Source: Boswellia sacra (taxonomy: Eukaryota > Streptophyta > Magnoliopsida > Sapindales > Burseraceae). Taken from it: 64,000 nt of DNA. The DNA lies in the NCBI GenBank assembly GCA_013180625.2, contig SNVD02011224.1, positions 284,001-348,000 on the forward strand, read 5' to 3'. A program made the position numbers and the translations under genes. Numbering within the stretch: position 1 is the stretch's first letter; each line of letters begins with the position of its first letter. A model generated the notes under the pieces. The model did not search any database and was not told the origin of the DNA. It worked only from the letters and a program-made list of their open reading frames with translations. Below are positions 25,001 through 37,000 of this stretch, in pieces.

Positions 25001-28000
25001 GACATTTAACTGGAAGAGGGGTCAGCCAAAAAACATAGTGAGAGAAATGAGAATGCGGACTGAATTGAGCCTGGCAACGGAAGAAAAAGTCTCAACATAG
25101 TCAACACCATAAGTTTAAGTGTACCCTTTAGCAACAAGACGGGCTTTTAAGCGTTCAATAGTACCATCAGGATGATATTTGATAACAAAGATCCAACAAC
25201 AACCGACCACTTCTTTACCGTCTGATAATTTTTGTAACTCTTATGTACCACGATCACAGAAAGCTGACATCTCATCTTCCATAGCTTTCCTCCAACCAGG
25301 ATGAGTCAAAGCTTCTTGGTAATTTTTAGGAATAGAAACCACAGACAAACTCAAAGCAAAAGAAGGAGCAGACAATAATAAGGTATTAAAGGAGACAAAC
25401 TGAGAGATAGGATACCTCTGAGAATTTCTAGTACCTTTGCGAAGAGCAATAGGGAGATCAAGATCGGAATAGTCATTTGTAAGAGGAGTCAGATTTGGAG
25501 TAGAAGCAGACGCTTGAGTGACGGGCAGATCAGTAAGCGGTAAATCATCTTGTGTAGCATAGGATTGATGTGGCTTTCGCCTAGAATAAACTACGAGTGG
25601 TGGAGTAGAGGGACACAGTAGAGCTGACAACGATATTGAAGGATCAACTAGACCAGTATCAAGTCTAGAACCACTCGATGAAAAATATGGTGTGGACTCA
25701 AAAAAGGTGACATCTGCACTGACAAAAGTTTTTCCCGAGCAAGGGTGAAGACATTTGTAACCTTTCTGTGTCCTAGAATACCCAAGAAAAATACATTTGG
25801 TGGACCGAGGAGACAGTTTTTCAGAAACCTTATGAAGATGGACAAAACAAACACAACCAAAAATACGAGGAGGAAGAGGAAAAGCATGTTTATTAGGGAA
25901 TAAGATGGAGTACGGAGACTGAAAATGAAGAACAGAAGAAGGAACCCGATTAATGAGGTAACAGGCGGTAAGTAAAGCTTCCCCCTAATATTTTGATGAG
26001 ACTTTCATATGAAATAACAGAGTTCGTGCCACATCTAACAAATGTCTATTTTTTCGCTCAGCAACTCCATTCTACTAAGGGGTGTAAGCACATGATGTTT
26101 GGTATAAGATCCCATTAGTGCTACAAAAAGTAGATAATGAGGAAGAAGTATATTCTAAAGCATTATCAGAACGTAAAATTTTAATAGAAATACCAAACTG
26201 AGGCTTTATTTCATTGTAAAATATTTGAAACATATTAGAGACCTCAGATTGATCTTTTAACAGATACAACCAAGTAACTCGAGAATGATCATCCACAAAG
26301 GATACAAAATATTTAAACCCATAACTGTTGGTAACTCGACAATGACCCCATACTTCTGAGGGAATCAAATCAAACGGTTGGTCACTAATTTTATTGACTC
26401 GACTACGAAACGAAAAACGAGAATGTTTACCTAACTGACAAGACTCACATTCAATTTGAGTTGGACTAGAAAAACTCATATGCTGAAGCGATTTATTTGA
26501 AGGGTGACCTAAACGATAATGCCATTGTTCTGGAGAGACAGAAGAAGCAAGAGTTGTATGAGAGGACGAAAGTGCTTCAAACAAGTGATAAAGCCATTCT
26601 TTTCATGCCCGCCACCAATCATCTTCCTCATATCAAGATCTTGAAAAATACAATAGGATGGAAAAAAAGTTGAGCAATTTAAATTCTTAGTTAACTGGCT
26701 AACAGATAAAAGATTAATAGGAAGATAAATGAAAACTAGATGTACGAATGGTTCCAAACCCTTATACTTGGGTTTTAGAACCATCAACAAGAATGACTGA
26801 TGACTGTTTGTTAGAAATGATAAATGAACTAAAAAGAGAATCTGATGCAGCATGGGTTATTTTACTATTAGGGTTAATATAGTCTTTTAGTATTTATTTA
26901 ATTAGGGTTTTATTTAATTTGGAAAATTATCAGTTTAGGGATTTTGACTCAAATTAGGGATCTTGACTTTTCCTAATTTGATTCAAACCTAAATTGTTAG
27001 TTTAGGGATTTTGACTTAAATAGGATTTTGACTTTCCTATTTTCCAATATGTCGTGATTAGTATAAATATAGGGTTTTGTTAGACAATTATTATTCAGAC
27101 ATTATTTTGAAATATCAAAGAAGTATTCAGTTTGATTGTGTGTGAGTGTTGATTGATCGTGTGTGAGTGTGAGCTTTTGAGTTCAGTTTGTTTTGTACGG
27201 GTTCCCCATCAATTTGGTATCAGAGCCTAACATCGTTCCATAAAATTCCATAAACCCAAACACATTCACTGTTCATCGCCGGAGTTACTGTTCATCACCG
27301 GCGACCGATGCATCGCCCATCACCGAATACTTCAACCTGTAGATCTGACCGTCCCCATCATTCTTCCCTTCATCACCATCACCAGAAAATCATCGGAAAC
27401 CCTTTAAAAAGCCGAAAAACAGGGAGCCACCGCTACTGTTTATCGCCGCCGACCGGCGAGTGGGGTCTCACCACCACCACCAATTGATAGATCGGCTCCT
27501 TCCCGTCAACTTTCCCTTCTTGACCGATCACTAATTCTCGTCGGAAAGTCTCCAAAATTCCGATTTTCAGTTTGAAAGCCACCACACAAGCCACCGCAGC
27601 TTCCACCACTGACCGGAAAAGTTTCTGCCGTTGCCGATCCGGCGTCTAAAAGTTTAGCCGTCACCGTCCCATCGTCGGAAGCCGCCACCGGAGTGTTTGG
27701 ATGTTAGAGGTTAGGGACTTCTTTGTCACTTTTTAAAGTTGGTGGATATTTTTGATTAGGGCTTTCAGGTTATTTGTCATTGAATCAAGCTTTTGAAAAG
27801 TTCTAGAGTCCTCTAATGTCTCCGAATTTGCAGTTCAACCCATTTTTGTGCAGTCTTCCATACCTCTGACTTTTGCAGTTTAATCCTAATGGCTTATTGG
27901 GGTTATCAAAACAACTATAAACGTAAGAAACATGAGGTTGCTTTTAATAAACGCTTAGATTTTTACGGGATTCATTGCCGTCCTTATGTGAAAATTATTC

Positions 28001-31000
28001 TTTCTGACTTCCGTTGTCATGTTAAAGGGATTCTTCCCTGGTTTGATAGCTTGGAGCAATATTTTTATGATGTAGATCTTCCAGAAGATATGATGGTTGA
28101 TTGTGGTGCAACCCAACTGAGCGAATTTGCTTTTGAATGGTGGATGGTTAAGTGTAAACATCCAGGAAGAACGGGAGAACTTCCAACATGGGATGAGATG
28201 AAACGTTTGGTAATTGATACTTTTATGCCTTCGCATCTTAGGCCTAGATATATGCCTAAGCGTCAAACAATGGTAAGTTATCGATCTCAAAATCATGAGT
28301 ATTGTGATTGGAAATTTGATTTGGATCGATTTAATAGATTAATTGATCAATACCATGAGCTTTGTAAGAACTTACCTATTATCTCTCAATCACCTTTCCA
28401 AAGTGATCATTCTTCTATCTTAACCCCACATCCTAGTGAAAAAGTCCAACCTACCAAGTGTGAACTTATAGAAGATAAAGTTCCATGTGCAAGAAAAGAT
28501 GTTGAGAAAGTAGCTATGAATAATGAAGTTCCAAGTGCAGATGATGATGAGGTTGAGATTCAAGGTAATGATGCTGAATACAAGATTGAAAAGAGTCTTA
28601 TTGAGGAAGAGCTTATAGGTGAAATTGATCTTATGCATGTTGAAGATTTCAAGGTTGAATATCATCCTATTGAAGTTATGCCACTAGTTGAAGAGAAGCC
28701 AATTGAAATCATCCATCCGGCTAAAAAAGAAGTCTCCACACCAAAGATTGAAGTTGAAGTCTCCAAACCGAAGATTGAAGTTGAGTTATGTTATGAAGAA
28801 CGAATTTTTGAGTCTCCAAAACTACTTCAAGAAGTTATTTCTAAGTCTAATACTGAAATTGATTTCTTGGGAGTCAATACTGTGTTGGATAAATGCTCAA
28901 ACCAAGGCATGCTTGACTCTATTCTGACGTCTCCTATGATGTTGATTGCTTCTTCACCAATATTGACATCGATCAATGCAATATTGCTTTGTATTCAACC
29001 GTTAGTGTCTATGTTTTTGGACTATCGTGAAGTACAGACTTGGATCGACGACATGCCTATGTTTATGCAAGACAAGACTTGGTGTTTTATCGTGTTTTTG
29101 CAACATCCACCTTGAGCAACTCGCCAGGAGTCGAGTTTTCTAAGCGGGGGAGAATTGATGCAGCATGGGTTATTTTACTATTAGGGTTAATATAGTCTTT
29201 TAGTATTTATTTAATTAGGGTTTTATTTATATTTGGAAAATTATCAGTTTAGGGATTTTGACTCAAATTAGGGATCTTGACTTTTCCTAATTTGATTCAA
29301 ACCTAAATTGTTAGTTTAGGAATTTTGACTTAAATAGGATTTTGACTTTCCTATTTTCTAATATGTCTTGATTAGTATAAATATAGGGTTTTGTTAGACA
29401 ATTATTATTCAGACATTATTTTGAAATATCAAAGAAGTATTCAGTTTGATTGTGTGTGAGTGTTGATTGATTGTGTGTGAGTGTGAGCTTTTGAGTTCAG
29501 TTTGTTTTGTACGGGTTCCCCATCAGAATCATTACCAGTCATGTGAGAAGAGGCTCTAGAGTCTATAATCCAATGATGTGGGTACAAAGAAGAAAATGAG
29601 GTAGTGGACCTACCTGTTTAGACTAAGGAAGCGGAAGGCTCATTGGCTGGTTGACCTTCAGATTTATGAGCAGACTGCGCAGAAGGTGGAGCATAAGAGT
29701 TAGATGAATTACCAACGGAAAGACGCTCCTCAGAGCTTTGATTTGCCCATTCAGGTTTTCCAAACTTATCCCAACACTTTTCTGAAGGATGATTAAGTCT
29801 ATCATAATGAGAACAAAGAACTCTTCTAGCTCGACCTCTAACACGTCCTCTACTCTGTTCAGAAAAGGATCCTCTGCCTCGACTACCAGACACAACTAAG
29901 GCAGAAACTTCCTGATTATATTGAGAGGTGGGTAACCGTTGGAGTCGAGCATATACAGTTTTAAGACTTAGGAGATCTTTCTTAGTCAAGATACTATTTT
30001 TAGCACTTTCATAGACAGGATTTAAGCTAAACAGGACCTTGACAACAAATAATTCTTCGCGTTGTTTACGTAATGTCTCAACATCAGTAGTAACAGAATG
30101 ATAAGAGTTAAGCTCACCTATTAATCCTTCGATTCCTCTTAAATATTCACTTAACATTCTATCACCTTGCTGACAAGAAAATAAAGTAGAGTAAACATAA
30201 AAAATGTGAGAGACATTTTGAGATCCGCCAAACCTGTCTTGATGTGAATTCCACAACTCTTTGGTAGTATCAACCCACATCACAGTTACCGCAAGTGATA
30301 GCTCCATACTATTCCACAACCATGTAGTAATCAAATTGTCTTCCTGAATCCATTTAGCATACTCCTTTAAATCAGACAATGGGGGATCTTGTGTAAGATA
30401 ATTATGTTTCCATTGGCCAATCAAGTATTTGGTTACTGCTTTTGCCCGTAACTTGTAATTGAAATCATTCAATTTTACGGCTGTGATAGAACCACCAACT
30501 CCAGGAGGATTAGAGGATGGTTGAGAAGCCCTGGAAACCCGAACACAATTTTTCTTCCAAATAGATCCACTATATGGAAAAAAATTTTAAGAAAAAAACC
30601 AAATTATGTGCTGTTTGTGAACAGTGATTTTGGTGAACAGTATTGTTTGTGAACAGTAACTCCGGTGACTGTTTGACAAACAGTACTCGTTGTAAACATT
30701 AACATTGGTGAATAGTATGCTAATGAACAGTAACTGTAATTGTTTTTTTTTAAAAGGGGTGATGGAAGACGAAATTGGAATAAAGCAAGTTGATGATGGT
30801 GGGAGGTTTAGGGTTTATAGGTTGAACAAAAATTAAAGAATAAATAGTATAAGAGGGGATCAAAACTACGCTCTGATAGCATTTTGAAAGAGAGAGGAAG
30901 AAACGAATTTAGGAGAAAAATTTGTATGTATTCCATTGTAAAGAGGTGTACATATATGTAGTATAATAAAGAGAAATAAAATAGGAAAGAGAGAATCAAA

Positions 31001-34000
31001 TATGTATCTAATAGGAATACAATCCTAAATTCCTATATAGAGATTTAACAGGTATCATGTTAATTTACTACTTAACCTGAAAGATCAAGTTGATAAGTAA
31101 CTGTTTAACAACAGTATTTAAGTTCTAATTCTACTTGTGTGTAACTAGCATTGTAAATGTCATTTTTCCTTTTACAATGAAGTAGGCTAAAGTTGCTTAA
31201 AACCATCAGGTGTAATATAATCTCCATATGTTCATTTAGGGTGCGATCAGTGCACCGTATAGGATTGTGTAACTGTAATTGTATTAGATATCATTATATT
31301 AAATTGTAGTACATAGGGTTGGATAAACTCTATACCATGTTTGGTTTGTCACTGTATTGAATAAATGCTGAACAACACTGTGTTTGGTAAAAGACTAAAT
31401 TGGATTGGATTAATTTTTTTAGACTAAATTAAAATAATTTACAAACAGTATCATATAAATTTTTAATTAAAAATAAAGATTCATAAATTCAAACCAACTA
31501 ATATTTTAAAAAATGATTTTAATTAATTTTTCATATTTATTTTTAAAATATTTAAATATTTTAATTAATTTATAAATAATTTAAATTAATATTTTAATAT
31601 TTTGGAGACAATAGAAACGAAATTTCAGCTGCCTGTCTCCTTATGCTGCGTTAATCCATGGCCAGCCGCATGATAAATGAAGATAGTGCAGGTGTTATGC
31701 GAGGTAAAACAGTCCTATCTCTGACATTGGAGCTGCAAACATGGGATAAGCCATTTATGCTATCCAATACCATGCTATATTGCCCATCAAACACACCCTT
31801 AGTGGTAATATTCACATTGAAGTCATCATTAATATGAAAAATATGCTCTAAATTGCCCCATGAAGACACAACCTCTTTGCTTGATGCTTGAGAAATGAAA
31901 TCAAGCCCCAATCATAATAGTTTCCTCATGATTAATTGGCAATGCTTGTATGTACTCTGCTGTTTTCTCACATACAGCACATAATTGATACTTCTACTTC
32001 AGTTTTCCTTATCTTGTGGACATACATAACAGAGGAGTATTCAAATGGAAATTGTGCTTCCTTTGCTGCTGTGCCATATTGATGATGCAGATCATACTTT
32101 GTCAAATTGTTGTCCTTAGCACTTTACCATCCTCATAAATAATGAAGGTGCTAGTATTTTTGTAGTGTCTATTCTAAATTATTGTGCTTCTCTTAGAGTG
32201 CTTGGTTTAAACCAAGAAGGACAAGAAAGTTCTTTTTCTTTTTACAATAGCATCTAATGAACTATGGTATGACTGAATTTAACCTAGTTAATAAAATTCT
32301 TTGTGCGTTGATGGTGTTTGCAGTGACTGTTTCTACTTTGACGGATCTTGGATTCTTATGGTTTAGAGAATTTTATTTGGAGTCTTCTCATGTAATTCAG
32401 GTAAAGATGAATGATATTGTTACGGAATAGTGATTGTATTTCTTTTAGAACTTAATATAACTTGTGAAGTTTAGTATTTCCTTTAGAACTTAATATAGCT
32501 TGTGAAGTTTATGTATACAATGAAAAGCCGTTTAATTTACTAAATGATCTCATATGGGTTATTTGAGGATTCTGCGATGCTTGGTGTGATAATATGTTAT
32601 GCATTAACTAAAACTTATATGCAAATATAAGGGATTGATAAATTTGTGGGGGCTTCAGATTTATCATTTATAAAATAGTGAAGTCATCAATTCTTATTTG
32701 TTATTTCGTGAACTAATGGAAACCTGTTTGTTTCTATGTACAGTTTCCCATTGAATGCTCTCTTCCATGGATGCTGGTGGATCATGTGCTTGAATCCCAG
32801 AATGCAGGTCTTCTAGAAAGTGTTCTGATGCCATTTGACATCTATAATGATTCAGCTCAGCAGGCATTGGTTCAACTAAAGCAGCGTTTCCTGTATGATG
32901 AAATAGAGGCTGAGGTACATGAAACTTTCACCTTCACTAAATGTTCGTACTGTTTGACCAATAAAGTTTCTTTTTGTTTCCTCAAAGGAAAAAAAAAAGT
33001 ACAGATGTTATGGTTAATGAAATTTATAGCATTTTTGGGTAGTATTTTTATGTCTTCTTCTGGAGTCTCAATGTAAAACTTGAATAAGAAAACATAGAAG
33101 TAACATCTATTCACACCTTATGTTTTCTTATTTTTATCTAGTCCCTAAAGCCCATCTATCAAAAAAAAAAAAAATTGGCTTTTTGCATTATCCAAAGGCA
33201 TATTCATTTGTTTTGGAATTTTTTCTTGCATAATATCTGTATGGCATTATATAATTGCACTTACATATTTTTATAACCACACACACTTTAGTGTTGGTAT
33301 GTATCTACATGGACATTCTGTCTTTAGAAGATAAACTCTCTTCTTTGTAACAACACAATGGTTTGTTTTAAATTACTGTTGGTTGTTGTAGGTGGACCAT
33401 TGTTTTGATATATTTGTTTCAAGACTGTGTGAGACTATCTACACATATTACAAAAGCTGGGCGGCTAGGTATGCCCTTTGCCATTACCTATGCCACTAAA
33501 ATTTCAGAACTAAATTTTATTACTGTTGGTTGCCAAACTTTTGTAGCGAACTACTTGACCCATCATTCCTTTTCGCCTTGGACAATGGAGAAAAATATTC
33601 TGTCCAGCCTATGAGATTCTCCACACTTTTTAAGATGACTAGAGTGAAGGTAAATATTACTTTAATATATTAATTAATGTTCCTCTATGTTGCAGCTAGT
33701 ATGGCTTTATGTGCCAGCCATTCGACTTAATTTTAGTTTCTATTATGATTTCTTCTTCGTCCTTGATGCCTCACAAAGTGTGAAAACCTTCTGCACCTTG
33801 AGGATTGCGGACAATGATGTGAAATCTTGGAAGGAAACATATTCTCTGTTTTCTTTGTTTATTACAATTGCTTATTATATATTTTTATGATTTGTTTTGA
33901 TCACTTGGGAGGCTATATAATACGATACAAATGTAAAAATATGCTGAGTTCAAACAATGTTGTTTGAAATCCTTCTTGTTTGAACTCCTTCTTGTTTAAG

Positions 34001-37000
34001 TGGTGTGACATCTGTCTTGCTAATTCCTTCTTGTTTTGTCCCATTGGATGTCCAAATCTTTGCTTATTCAGTTGCAATTTTGGACTCAAATCGTCTATAA
34101 ATTGTGATAGCACTCAAATGTAACAATATATTATAATTGCTCGTGAAGACTTTTTCTGTCAAACTGTAGAAAGTTTTGGATTATGTTAGTGTCCAACTTC
34201 TTCTTAAATGGTTGGATATACAAACCTTCAGTTATTTGATAAGGACTATCTTGCATATTATGTTTTGTTCCGACCTCTCAGAGCTTGCTTCTGTTTCCAA
34301 ATTTTATGTTAATTCTCTTCTGGTATGTTACTCAAATGTTTCAATTTACAAAATGACCAAAATGACTGAAGATATCTATATAAGTGTATCTATAATGTCT
34401 TAGCCATAGAAATTGCACCATATATTTATATAATTCTAGCTATTGCTGTTGTGGCTTTCTTATTATACATGTCTTCTGTGTCAGTTACATTTTCTCAACT
34501 TGATTATGGAAAACATCTGGTTCTCTACCATTCGGCCACTTGCTTTTAACTTATATGATTTACAGTTACTCGGTAGGACCATTGATTTAAGGAGTTTAAT
34601 CGCTGAACGGATGAACAAAGTTTTTAGAGAGAATCTGGAGTTTTTGTTTGATCGCTTTGAGTCTCAAGATCTATGTGCCATAGTAGTGAGTATTCGCTTT
34701 TTGTTATCTTTCTCTTAACAATTAGACATTTTCTTTTTTATTTAATTAAAGCAAGTATTTGGCCTCAGGAATTAGAAAAGCTGCTGGATGTTATGAAGCA
34801 TGCCCATGAATTGCTTTCCAAAGATCTGTCAATAGACTCATTCAGTCTCATGTTGAATGAGATGCAAGAAAACATATCCCTTGTGTCATTTTCTAGTCGT
34901 CTTGCCTCTCAGGTTTGCCAATTTTTTCTTCCTTTCATTCTCTGTGCGCATATATTTGTTTACGACTGAATCTCACTCTCTGAATTAGTGTTTGTGGGTG
35001 CACATGCAATAATATAGGCGACGCATTGAAAAAAGCTACTGAAAATGGACAATCTGGATTTCTGCTGTAATTTATCAAACTTTTTTTTATTCAATAAGAA
35101 ACAAGGTTTCACATTGGAGAAGCCAATGAACCAGATGTCAAATCTAAAAGCGAAGTATAAGCCTTTTGAGAGAAATAAATAAAATAATGTGCTAGCTCAT
35201 CATTTAACTTATTTATCCCTCTTGCATACCAATTCACTATGAAAAGGCTAGAAAATGTAATGCAATTAAAACTTCTTACTATGCTCTGAGCTATAAGCTA
35301 ATTGATCGATATAGAAGTAGGAAAAAGTCTATAAGCTTTATTTGTTTCCTAGTAAAAATAATGTTTCAATTAAAGAATGAAGCTTGTGTGCCACAATACA
35401 TTGTACATTTCCATCTTGGATTGAAAGAAAACCTATGATGTAATTCAGGATTAAAATTTCTGAATATTGTTTTCCTTCTCCATTGTGTACAGCAATGCTT
35501 TTGGGTTTAGAGCAGCCAGTCGTATAATTCTTTGCCATGGGAGAAAAGCCATTATCATGTCTTTTTATTTCTCTAGTAGTTGCTAACATTTTCATTCTAT
35601 GTATAAAACCTCAAGGGTCTATGTGAGTCCTTGTAGCTAAAATGATTCACGAGATTTAAAGATCAGAGCAGGTTAAAAATGGTTAATGCTGCCAGTCAAC
35701 AAGGAATATCAGCATTTGGATCAAAATTTTTAGATGAAAAGTTACCAAGCTAATTCACTGGAGATATGGACCTAAAACCAGATTATTACATATTACATAT
35801 TCATTGTTTAAGCTCCTGCCAGGTTTAGCTTCTTAGGTTATTATGGGTTTGAGGATTCTAAATCTTGTTTGCAAAAGGTTAAACTAAACTATTATGTATT
35901 AATCGGACTTCCGTCCCCAAAAAAGTGCAAACTTATAGCATTTGATTTTTGTGTTTGTTTTTGTATTTTGTGTTTTCGTTCTCAAAATTAAGTAAGAATA
36001 CGTGGTCGATTTTATTTTATTTTTTTTTTAATTTTGAGAATAATATGTGGTTGATAGTAATTTGAAATGTATTGGTAAATATGTGTTTTAAGAAAATGTT
36101 TTTGGAAATGAGAACAAGCATAGCCTTAAGATCTTATGCTCTTTTTCACTGAATCAATCTGTTTGTTCACTGCTAGATTTGGTCAGAGATGCAATGTGAT
36201 TTCTTGCCAAACTTTATCGTTTGTAATACAACTCAACGTTTCATTCGATCCTCCAAAGTTCCTCTTTTCCCTGTTCAAAAGCCCTCTGTTCCCTATGCCA
36301 AGCCCAACTTCTACTGCGGTACTCAAGTAAGTATTATTTAAACACCTCTGTTTAATTTGCATTTTATTCAGCACTCTGTTTTAATTAAGCACTGCATTGC
36401 AGAAATTTTTCGTGGCTTTTGCTGATTTTATTTTCCTTTCGGTTATTGTTGCATAGGATTTGAATTCTGCACATCAAAGCTTTGCTCGTCTGCATAGTGG
36501 ATTCTTTGGAATACCTCACATGTTCTCTATTGTTCGGCTTCTTGGATCTAGATCATTACCCTGGCTTATCCGAGCACTACTGGATCATATATCAAATAAG
36601 GTATTTCATGGTCTTGGGAGTTCAGTATGTCACTTCTATCACATAAAATTTGAGGTTTCTAGGTGCGTTGTTCAAATTGAATAACTCATTTGAAGTAGCT
36701 CAGTGAAGTTGCCTTTGCATTATAGCTTGTTTATTCTCTGTACATAAGATTAAAGGACCAGAAGAAAACAAATAATAATATAGATATTTCGTAACGGCAA
36801 GCTTCAGTGAAACAACTGTAATACTTCATGATTAACTATTTCTTTTCTTTTGCATGTTACCTTTCTGTGGAAAGTCCATGATGAAATTAAATTTATCCTG
36901 TAGTCTGCACTTTCAAAGTTCTCTATCTTATCTTCAGGTGCCTTGTCCATTGAGAAGGTCATATGCTAAGTCTAATCTGTATCTGGAACTTGGCCGTTGT

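Larger units (their letters stand above)
26843..29525 (+). mobile_element. Young gag-only LTR retrotransposon nested in the Copia element
   Basis: LTRs at 26843-27211 (369 bp) and 29156-29525 (370 bp) both run TGATGCAGCATGGG...GGTTCCCCATCA. I count four substitutions and one 1-bp indel between them, so the insertion is recent. A perfect 5-bp target duplication, GAATC, flanks it at 26838-26842 and 29526-29530. A perfect TGGTATCAGAGC primer-binding site (27215-27226) follows the 5' LTR, and a polypurine tract (GCGGGGGAGAA, about 29144-29154) precedes the 3' LTR. The interior is only about 1.9 kb and encodes a single gag-like ORF. No protease, RT or integrase is present, so it must depend on enzymes from another element. 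It resembles the published class of plant TR-GAG elements. Confidence 0.92.
23616..31050 (-). mobile_element. Degenerate Copia LTR retrotransposon, split by a nested element
   Basis: Two 169-bp LTRs lie at 23616-23784 and 30882-31050, ending in AACA on the + strand. A primer-binding-like TGCTATCAGAG abuts the right LTR (30881 downwards on minus) and a polypurine tract (CTCCTCCTC on +) abuts the left LTR, so transcription runs leftward. The candidate target duplication is GGCAT (23611-23615) and GGTAT (31051-31055), with one mismatch. Gag, protease, integrase, reverse transcriptase and RNase H coding blocks occur in Copia order on the minus strand but are broken by stops. The element is about 4.7 kb once the 2.7-kb nested insertion is discounted. 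It sits in PIR intron 16, antisense to PIR. Confidence 0.9.
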
